From Chara braunii (Eukaryota > Streptophyta > Charophyceae > Charales > Characeae), in the NCBI GenBank assembly GCA_003427395.1, contig BFEA01000284.1:1631084-1654333 (forward strand): DNA of 23,250 bases, written 5' to 3'. This document shows, piece after piece, positions 15,891-23,250 of this stretch; the stretch's first letter is position 1, and every line of letters begins with the position of its first letter. The position numbers and the translations under genes are program-made. The notes beneath the pieces were generated by a model. It saw nothing but the letters and a program-made list of their open reading frames with translations, made no database searches and was not told the DNA's origin.

Positions 15891-17079
15891 CTTACGAACG
15901 TGTTATCAACAAGCGGAACAGTACCTAGACGTTTCTGTTTTTTCGCCCAGATCGTTACTAACGACGGCGGCGACCATCGCTTTGATTAAATAGGAAGAGG
16001 AAGCGTCGGTAGATGACGTGCCTGATCTAATGCAGGAGATGACGGACCTAACGGGACTGACTGTGGAACATAATTCGGCCGGCTCAGAAACTGACGCCGA
16101 AACTAAAAAAACCGAAATGATCAGCCCCGCCGAATCACAAATGATTGTGACTGTCTTCTCTGTTCGCACCAGTAGTTCCTTCTTTTCGAGTGTCTATGAT
16201 CAACGGGAGCGGCCGGTTGATTGGATTGACATACCCCTTCAGATTTATGGGGAATCGACAATCGCCTTGTCGAACCACGTCCCCACGAAATTCCGAAAAT
16301 CATTAATCTGTGTTTTGAATGGCTACGCGGAGGTATTAAGTGTACATGATAACGATATTGGCCTGACTAACGTGATCGAGCATGCCATTCTCATGGGAGA
16401 TCATCCGCCCATTAGCTGCGCTCCTTACCGATACTCGCCAACTCAAAGAGCGGCCGCTTTTCAGCGGATCAAAGAATTCGAAGCTAATGGATGGATCGAA
16501 CCCGCAATAGGTCCATGGTCTTTTCCCGTAGTAATTGTGCCCAAAAAGACCGGAGGGATTCGTATTTGCATTGATTACCGGAAGTTGAATGATATCACGG
16601 TCAAAGATGTGTACCCCCTCCCCCGGATTGATGAGTTGTTGGATGCGATTGGGAGTCCTCGATTTTTCAGTAAGTTTGATGTTCGCCATGGGTTCCATCA
16701 CCTTCTTGTCCGAGAAGAAGATTGTCCGAAAACGGCGTTTGTGCTTTTCGAAGGTACGTGGCAGTGGATTCGATGTCCGATGGGTATATGCAACGCCCCC
16801 GCGACCTTTCAGCGAGCCATGAATATGGTTTTTCATAATTTCGTGCGGAAGACACGTTTGGCACAGAGCATCATCAACTACTGCGTGATTGTGTACATGG
16901 ATGACATTCTGGTGTACTCGAGTTCCTACGAGGGACACGTGCAGCACATCGAATGGGCGCTGCATGCGTTACGAGATGCGGGCTTCAAGGTGGCGTTTGA
17001 GAAGTGCCAGTTTTTCCTTACCACCATTTCTTTCCTGGGACACGTGGTAACCGACCAGGGACTCCAACCGGAGCCGTAA
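15890..17079 (+). pseudogene. pol: Reverse transcriptase domain of pol
   Basis: The frame is recognisable from about 15890, crosses a TAG at 15991, then stays open to TAA 17077-17079. RT motifs appear in order: NGWIEPAIGPWSFPVVIVPK, GGIRICIDYRKLN, FFSKFDVRHGFHH (first catalytic Asp), PMGICNAPATFQ, VYMDDILVYS (YMDD, catalytic Asp pair) and ISFLGHVVT. With residue 1 at 16018 these are Asp221 and YMDD 293-296. All catalytic residues are intact. The protein copies element RNA into DNA inside the particle. The TAA falls within the conserved connection to RNase H, so it is a mutation rather than the natural end. Confidence 0.95.
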
Positions 17080-17680
17080 AAGGTGGCAGTTGTCAGGGAT
17101 GCGCCGGTGCCCACGACTATCATGCAAGTTCGCGCCTTTTTGGGCCTGGCCTCGTACTACCGAAGATTTATCAAGGGCTTCGCGGCGATTGCGGGGCCCC
17201 TCACAAATCTGTTGCGCAAAGATCGGCCGTTTATCTGGGCGCCGGAGTGTGATCAAGCGTTTTCGAAACTCAAGGCCGCTCTCATTTCGGCTCCGGTCCT
17301 TATAAGGCCGGATCCCGAAAAGCCTTTTGTTCGCATTACTGACTGGTAGCCAGAGGCAATTTCGGCGATCCTTGCCCAGGTGGGACCAAGTGGACTCGAG
17401 AACGTGGTGAAGTATGCATCCAAATCGGTGTCCGCCTGCAAGCGCAACTACGTCGCTCCAACGGGAGAATGCTACGCGGCTCTCTGGGGAATCAGTCACT
17501 TTCGCGCTTACCTGTACGGGTGGAAGTTCACCTTGGTAACTGATCATGAGCCCCTGTTGGCTCTGAAGAAATCGAAGGATTACTCTGGCATGATCGGGCG
17601 ATGGGCAACGACTGCAGAGCATGGACTTCGGCATTCGTCATCGGAAACATGAGAGACACGGGAATGCGGACTGACTGACA
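17080..17680 (+). pseudogene. pol: RT connection and RNase H domain of pol
   Basis: The RT frame continues without shift: VRAFLGLASYYRRFIKGFAA (RT thumb/connection), SKLKAALISAPVL, then RITDW cut by TAG at 17347-17349. The RNase H part goes on with YASKSVSACKRNYVAPTGE, ALWGISHFRAYLYG and LVTDHEPLLAL, which carry the conserved acidic residues of the Ty3/gypsy RNase H. Near 17605 the frame shifts, so that the continuation (SMDFGIRHR) lies in another frame. That frame meets TGA at 17672-17674 and TAG at 17744-17746. RNase H removes the RNA strand during reverse transcription. Confidence 0.92.
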
Positions 17681-17864
17681 CGACTGCACCGGCCTGAGAA
17701 AGTTCCGAAGAGAGAGGAGGTGATTCCGTGGAACGAACCCGAATAGGAGATTGGACCTCGGTACGGCCAAGTGGAAATCTTGTCGAAGCAGTAAGTGACA
17801 CGAGGACCAATTTGTCTGTTCTACCCTCTCCGCAATACAGTCCCATCTCTCCTCCTTTGACATC

Positions 17865-18464
17865 ATGACTACCCCACTTGTCTCCGCAACCCCTTCTTCT
17901 CCTACTAATTGTGCCCCTCTCACTTCCTCAACTTTCTTTGCCACCCTCCCCGATAAGTTCTGCTATTTTTGTACGTGTATTGCACGGGTTTATGGGGTCG
18001 ACTGTCATCCTTTCGAAACCGGGTTTGTCGATTGGGTAGAATATGCCACGTGTGTCAATCGTGCGCACGGGGCCTGCGTTCGATATCGGACGAGTAGCAA
18101 GGAATGGAGGTGCCCCCTGTGTAGAACGAACAAACTCCCCACGGAGGTTCGATTCGAGGCCGCCCGTACGGACGGCCCTGAATACGACGAAAAATACCGA
18201 CGAGCGGAGGTTTGGACGGATAAAATTTTATTGGTGAAATTAGCGGGATTATCATTGGGTCACCTCACCAAACACGACAGACGTAGAGCAACCGAGAGAT
18301 CTTGGGACTATCGGTGGATCAACGGTCATTTGGAGAAGCGTAAAACTGATGGATCGGGTTCGTGGTTGACGGTTCCCCATCCATTCCAGAGATATGATTG
18401 GATCCGATCGGCTCCAAAGAACAGGCCGCTCATTTCGCGATACGTGTCACAGAGGCAACTATAG
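17865..18464 (+). pseudogene. PHD-like zinc finger plus pre-integrase region
   Basis: 200 codons from ATG 17865. Residues 33-86 carry C-x2-C (33, 36), then C63-x4-H68-x2-C71, then W81-x-C83-x2-C86, the layout of a C4HC3 PHD finger. The expected third Cys position (residue 60) is Tyr, one base from Cys. Residues 110-185 (YRWINGHLEKR, GSWLTVPHPFQR) resemble the strand-rich region just ahead of the integrase HHCC finger in gypsy elements. The frame is lost near 18415, where the -1 frame takes over (ORF below). PHD fingers usually read histone H3 tails, so a targeting role for integration is a reasonable inference, but this copy seems damaged. Confidence 0.7.
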
Positions 18465-19594
18465 ACCAGAACCATCGGTTCTGGTCCAACATACGAGATG
18501 ATGTCAGATACATTGTCGCCAACTATCTGGTTTGTGCCGCTGATCGCGCCCCAATACGGGGACCAAACACGATAGTACCAACGGAAGTAGAGCGCCTCTT
18601 CCAGCGAGTCAGTATGGACACAACAGATATCGACATGCCACCTGACCCAAACCGCTGTGAATATTTTATCCTGTTAGTATTAATAGACCATTTTTCCAAG
18701 TACATCGAGGTCTATCCCTGTAAGACCCGAAAGGCTGCAAAAATAGCCACGTACATCGAACGGTTCCTCTATACCCATCTAGATACGGAAGAAATTCTAA
18801 CCGACAATGGGTCCGAATTTAACGGAGAAGTAGAGAAACTGCTCGCACGAAGGGGCATCACGCTCCGACATACGGCACCCCACGTGTCCCAGTCGAACGG
18901 GTTGGCTGATAATGCCAACTGTATGATTAAAATTGCCCTTTGCAGGAATTTAGCGGCACACGACACGCGTCCGTGGCGCGAGATCGCATATCAGATCGTC
19001 GGGATCCACCGGGCCACCCCTCACGAGTCCACGGGGTTTACCCCTTTTCAGCTTCATACTAATAACCTCCCCTGTGTCGACTACTGGGGTAACTCGGAAA
19101 TTGCCGAAGCAGGGGGTAGAGACACGCTTGCAGCCCTTAAGGCCAAGGCCAAAAGGTACACCGAATTAATGGAGCGGACCGTCCCGAAGCTAGCCCAAAA
19201 AAGACAAAGGATGACCGATCTAGACCACGGTAGGCAGGTCCGTAGCTACGAGGCTCGAAATGGAAATGTTGGGCCCCAACATCAATATAAATTAGGGGAC
19301 CTAGTGCAGGTACGTAAATGTGCACGCGACCGGAAACTCACTCCCAAGTTTTCTGGCTGTTTTCGTGTTGTCGAGCTCGGACCCAACGGCGCCAACACGG
19401 TGCGCATCGCGCCTGAGGCTAGTGCCAACCATAGCTCTGTCCCCATCGTCCGACATACCTCCTACCTCCGTCCTCTTCCTCCCTCTCATCTTCCTCCCTC
19501 TCCCTCCTCCGAAAGCGAGGAGAACGACGACGATCTAACTCTCTCTCCGCTCTCTCCCTCCTGCCCTTCGTCTTCCTCCTCGTCCTCACCATGA
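18398..19594 (+). pseudogene. pol: Integrase
   Basis: About 398 codons. Residues 12-50 are a degraded HHCC region (AHFAIRVTEATI, YLVCAADRAP): the second His and the last Cys are missing. The rve catalytic core follows, with SMDTTDID (Asp74), a hydrophobic LLVLIDHFSKYIEV, and ILTDNGSEFNGE (Asp136). In SQSNGLADNAN the catalytic Glu position is Asp171, giving D-D-D in place of D-D-E. A C-terminal GPY/F-like module (YKLGDLVQVRK, KFSGCFRVVE) and a Ser/acidic tail end the frame at TGA 19592-19594. No chromodomain is seen. Integrase would insert the cDNA into the genome. This copy is unlikely to be active. Confidence 0.94.
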
Positions 19595-19626
19595 GCTTCA
19601 TCACGGAGTGAGCTCTGGATGATCAA

Positions 19627-20073
19627 ATGCTGCAGCCACGCGGCCACATCTCGAAAATTCGGCAAGTTTGTCATCCACGGCTTAATACGGATCTTCGGAG
19701 TTTGGCGCAGTTCTTCTGCGACGTGGGTGTGTGTGCCGCCACCGCGTTTCGATTCGAGGGGAGCTCACAAGCAGTGGTACTGGCGGAGGTAATAGCAGTT
19801 CATCGGCGAGCGGCTCCCGGAATGAGCCACGTCACCACGGTTGCGGCTTTCAGCGGCGACATCAGTTCGGTCAATCCACGGTGGCATACCGCGATCTTGA
19901 CCTCGCTGCGAGAGTGGACGGAGCAGGTGTCCAACGTGTGGCAGCACGGCCTCGCCCGACCAGGGCACAACCTCATCCCGACCTTTGCGCCAGATTTTGG
20001 CGAGATCCGCCGTTCTCCGCGCGAGCCGCCGATTCCAATCCCCACCCTCGTCCCTTTCCCACGCCCCCAATAA
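19627..20073 (+). pseudogene. ORF3 part 1, unrecognised protein downstream of integrase
   Basis: 148 codons from ATG 19627, 33 nt after the integrase stop. The sequence is complex and evenly composed (LAQFFCDVGVCAATAFRF, VVLAEVIAVHRRAAPGMSHV, SLREWTEQVSNVWQHG) and ends in a Pro-rich stretch. Near 20060 the continuation seems to move to the frame that reads on through 20588. I recognise no domain. Its place between integrase and the 3' LTR is where env-like or other extra ORFs lie in Athila/Tat-type elements, but no signal peptide or membrane span is apparent. Confidence 0.6.
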
Positions 20074-21104
20074 ACCACGCCGTTCCTCTCGCTCCTCTCT
20101 CCATCTTTGGTCTCCCCTCTCTTTTCCCCACCTTCTGGCAGTCCGATCTTCAGCCTTCTCTTTCCTTCTCGTTTGAGCCTCTTTTTGTCCCGCTCATTAA
20201 TCCTGGGCATTGGCGACTGTGGCGCGAAACTTTTGACGAGTTGTCCTTGTGCTTGGCCCGAGTACAGGTGATGTGGACGCAGACCAACGAGCATCCTGCG
20301 TGGATCGAAAATTTGGAGCTGCTGATCATACAAGCTTGGAAGACCAACGTGGAGGGTGATTTTCTCGACTTTCTCTTTGGATCGGTACGGTCGGGCCGCC
20401 GCCAGTTGATTGTGCAGGAGCTCATCGCGCCGATCGTCCAATTAGCGAACGATCTCTCACCCGACATCGTCTCGCAAAGTGACGACAGCCCTGCCCCGCA
20501 CGTCCTCACGTGGTCGTTGGATCCGTACCTTCAGTGGACTGCGTGCTTGGAGGAGCCCAGGGACGAAGATACGCTACCATCACGGTAGGAGTATCTAAAG
20601 CCTTACGACATCATCCCTCACGCCTTTTATCCGAAGGCAAAGGAAGTAGTGATCGACGTTGACAAAAAAGACGACGACGAGGAAACGTCGGAGGAGGGAA
20701 GCTATAGCGAGTATAGAGAGGGCGAGCTAAGTGAAGAAGAAAAAGAAGAAGAGGAGGAAGAAGAAACCAGATCTGAGTGGGAAGCCCTGCCGGAGGAAGC
20801 AGCGTGCACCGGCACGGAGGGGGAAGACCCTGAGGCTGCGCGTAGGCGAGAAGAGATTGCCGCCGGGAAACGCCAACTAGAATTCGCCAGCGGAGCAAGT
20901 CAGCGCATCGGTGATGATCCGACCAAGGATCCGGAACCGCCAAAGCCCGGAGATGGCGACCCCGCAGCCACCGCCCCAAGTACCGCGCGACGGAGACGGA
21001 GCAGATCCCCCTCCTCCTCCAGCCCCACCCGTCCCCCAGTTCGCCCACGTACCGATGCGGGCGATAGGCCTTCGTCCTCGGACGTTATCCCGCAGTCCCC
21101 TTGA
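20070..21104 (+). pseudogene. ORF3 part 2, helical domain then long acidic domain
   Basis: This frame (phase of 19731) is informative only from about 20070; upstream of that it is a shadow of part 1. It encodes WRLWRETFDELSLCLARVQV and IENLELLIIQAWKTN, a helical-looking domain. TAG 20586-20588 interrupts it, and the same frame continues with YDIIPHAFYPKAK, a very acidic run of about 35 residues (EEKEEEEEEE), then EDPEAARRREEIAAGKRQLE and an Arg/Ser/Pro tail (ARRRRSRSPSSSSP). The acidic-then-basic low-complexity layout suggests a nuclear or nucleic-acid-associated protein. No family is recognised. Confidence 0.6.
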
Positions 21105-21582
21105 TTTTCTCACCCTCGAACAGATCCGCACCCCCGTCACCTTCCCCCTCCATCCCTTCCTTCCCCATCTCTTCCGGGATTTCTACTCTACCCGCCTAAT
21201 CGCTACCGTATACCCCCACCCATCCCTTCAACCCGCTACACCCACGTTCTGCTGGCATATCCTGTTGTTCAGCGCTGCATGGGAGCGATGCAACGTGGTA
21301 GAAGTCTATTGCGTAGCCACGGGGACAATCCTTGCCTGTCGCCACTACGAGTTCTTTCGAGCGGCGCTCCTCCGCACCCTCTCCTCCTTTTATCGCGACT
21401 ACCTCGCTTCCCTCCCTCATAGCGGCGATCGCTTTCCTCGCTTCCACCGGATCATCAGATATGAGGAGCTTCCGGTGATGGTAGAAGGGATGAATCACTA
21501 CCTACCCCCACTTCCTCCCCGTCGTCCCCGTGAGCTCCCCTCCATGTACTGCCTCTACTGGCCCATTCCAACTAGGCGGTAA
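21008..21582 (+). pseudogene. ORF3 part 3, unrecognised C-terminal domain
   Basis: The frame ends at TAA 21580-21582 and is informative from about 21008. It is Pro-rich, then a compact domain of about 150 residues: LDFLTLEQIRTPVTFPLHPF, CWHILLFSAAWERCNVVEVY, HYEFFRAALLRTLSSFYRDY and YEELPVMVEGMNHYLPP. It overlaps the end of part 2 in another frame, so a frameshift around 21000-21060 probably separates two pieces of one protein. A further acidic stretch (SNTSQQIHEKIAIEDGVN) is open downstream to about 21880, broken by TGA near 21734. It may be the natural tail. No homology is recognised. Confidence 0.55.
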
Positions 21583-21990
21583 ATCCCGTTCACGTGACTA
21601 TCCTCCCCCCCCCCCTCCTCTCTTCATCTAATCGGCAGGGGAAAACGGCATGAATCAGTAAGCTTCGTGAAGATCACGCCATCGACGATGACGTCAACCT
21701 ACGCTCTGATTCGACGGGCAGCGACAAACTGGGGTGAAGAGCACACGGAGAACCGGCGGACGATGATGGCGTCACCTGGACGACCATCGATGATTCCAGC
21801 AACACGAGCCAACAGATCCACGAAAAGATTGCAATTGAAGATGGCGTCAACATGGACTCTGGCTGGATCGTTTGTTGATACGCTTGGTTCCTCATTCATC
21901 ACTCTGTTCTCTCTCTCTCTCTCTCTCTTTCTCCGCCATAACATGCAATCAGGAGATCGCATAATTTTGGAGCCCCCTGCGCGTCACATA
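21583..21990 (+). other. Region between ORF3 and 3' LTR
   Basis: It contains a C-rich run (21605-21617), a CACGTG (21591-21596), an acidic reading frame that may be the ORF3 tail (about 21660-21885) and a CT microsatellite (21909-21928). No purine-rich polypurine tract lies directly upstream of the 3' LTR: the last 30 bases are mixed (GGAGCCCCCTGCGCGTCACATA). Confidence 0.6.
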
Positions 21991-23250
21991 TGTGACGAAC
22001 TACTTCCCAAACCCATGCTATCTTTCGTACCCTTTTTGCTTGTATTATACCAACCCCATAAAACCCCCGTTTCGTTTTCTTGATTTCGGGTGCCGCGTTT
22101 CGGGCCCCCATCTTTCGGAAGCTTTTACGATTCCGGTGTTCTGCTTTTTCTTTTTGCAATTCGGGAAATACATAGGAATTTACGTGCGCCTTAGCGAGCG
22201 CACTGGGAATTGGGCCCGACAGTTGGGAATTCCGGGATAAGCGGAACTTCGACGTGTCCTTTTTATGTGTGAATGTTCTCGGTCGCATTGGGGAAAACTC
22301 TCGGAATTTTGTGGGGATACGAATAGGCGAAGGACTTTTTTTTCCCTCGTCACTCTTTCGCGCGCGGATATGGTGATTTCAACTTTGAATTGGTTTAGGA
22401 TGTAGGCAAGATGTAACTGTTTCAGTGCCTTTTTCTCTTTTTTGTTGACGGCGCCGCGCATGCAAAGCTTTCTCCTCTCTGTCCACCGCATCGCTCTCTC
22501 CCGCGTTCCTTTTTCCTTCCCCCTCCTCTTCCTCTCTCCTCGTAACTATTTTTCTCCCTCTCTCTCTCTCCTGCTCTACTCTTTGCGCGCCCATTTTTCC
22601 TTCTTGATCGTCTGAATCTTGGACCCGTCTTGCACTACTTCTCGCGCCTTTTCTTTTCTCGCCCTTCGAGCAAAGCTTGCGACGTCCGGTCGATCTTTCG
22701 ATCACTCTCGCCCACCAATCAGACGTGTGGTACGGTAAGATCTGCCTATCGCGCGACGAGTCTGATTGACCAATCGCCGAGTTCCGAAAGATCAACATGG
22801 CTTCTATAGCGCGCTTCTCTTCAAGTCTTCTCCTCTTGCTTTTCTTCTTACACTTCGACTTTCCCCCTGCATTCTCGCTCCCTTGTCCCCTTCCTCGCCA
22901 CCATAAATTCCGCAAACGCGCCTGCAAATCTCTCTTATGTTCTCGACTTCTGAGCCAGCTTCCGGGAAGCAGTGGCTAGGCAGAGTGTTTGATGCGAGTC
23001 GGAAAGTCCTGTCGGGCTGTCGATAGGCTGGCCGGTTGCGCGCTTGATCGCCACGACGGACTGTGGGATCTGGGCGAACCGCGTCGAGTTTACGTAAGCG
23101 GGGTGACGATCGTAGTGGTGGGAGTTAGCACGCGACGACCGGGATCGTCGGTGCGGGTATGAGGATCAATGATTGGAGTTGAGTGGGTGATTGGCCCGGG
23201 GCCATATTGGAATTAACGTCGAATGCGCCTTTGTTGTTGCGGATCTTTAT
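21991..23250 (+). repeat. 3' LTR, first ~1.26 kb, truncated by window end
   Basis: It aligns colinearly with 10681-11936, from TGTGACGAAC to GGATCTTTAT. Substitutions are scattered (for example CCCGACCCCGTGC versus CCCAAACCCATGC at the left end), plus a 6-7 bp insertion after ATCAACATGG (22794-22806) and the TATA change. The divergence indicates that the insertion is not recent. Confidence 0.95.

Larger units (their letters stand above)
10681..23250 (+). mobile_element. Ty3/gypsy LTR retrotransposon, decayed, right end outside window
   Basis: Two direct repeats starting TGTGACGAAC (10681 and 21991) bracket a PBS, gag with a CCHC knuckle, protease, reverse transcriptase, RNase H and integrase in that order, the Ty3/gypsy (Metaviridae) order. 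Integrase is followed by a GPY/F-type C-terminal region and no visible chromodomain. About 2 kb of extra coding sequence precedes the 3' LTR, as in Athila/Tat-like elements. The LTR copies differ by several substitutions per 100 bp by eye, and the coding frames carry many stops and frameshifts, so this is an old, non-autonomous insertion. Expected full length with two roughly 2.7-kb LTRs is about 14 kb. Confidence 0.95.

Noticed and set aside
19731-20070. Left part of the frame that later encodes ORF3 part 2
   Set aside because: Gly/Ser/Arg-rich shadow of the better-composed frame 19627-20073.

Overview
The window is nuclear DNA of a green plant or streptophyte alga. Four things point there: a plant-type double B-box zinc-finger exon ending at a clean GT splice donor, U6 and U2 snRNA-like copies, Ty3/gypsy LTR retrotransposon proteins, and a tRNA-iMet-like primer binding site. 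The large amount of simple repeat, the retro-derived debris and the divergent B-box suggest a repeat-rich non-seed plant or charophyte. That placement is inference. A single N at 11944 marks an assembly ambiguity.

Left part (1-10680): gene-poor and repeat-rich. The minus strand carries the first coding exon of a BBX (STO/DBB-like) transcription factor (5418-5603). Its first intron runs left, and no second B-box exon is visible before the window edge. Two other minus-strand stretches look like exons of unrecognised protein(s): 122-262, very hydrophobic, and 1828-1890, 21 codons with good splice sites on both sides. The rest holds microsatellites (C41, CT, GA, A/T tracts), diverged tandem duplications, and a set of small-RNA-derived sequences. 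These are three U6 snRNA-like copies followed by A-rich tracts, one U2-like copy whose 5' end is split by an insertion, and three antisense tRNA-like segments. Two of the U6 copies share the arrangement U6, A-tract, antisense tRNA-like.

Right part (10681-23250): one large, decayed Ty3/gypsy LTR retrotransposon on the plus strand, cut by the window end. The 5' LTR starts at 10681 and the 3' LTR at 21991. A primer binding site at 13394-13406 implies LTRs of about 2.7 kb. Order: LTR, PBS, gag (retrotransposon-gag domain, then a CCHC knuckle), aspartic protease, reverse transcriptase, RNase H, PHD-like zinc finger, integrase, then about 2 kb of extra coding sequence (ORF3) before the 3' LTR. The frames are interrupted by point stop codons and frameshifts, and the integrase catalytic Glu is replaced by Asp, so this copy is almost certainly not autonomous.

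The most unusual content is the PHD-like finger just upstream of integrase, the acidic unrecognised ORF3, a 191-codon Cys-containing ORF apparently inside the long LTR, and the U6/U2/tRNA-like cluster at 8390-8972.
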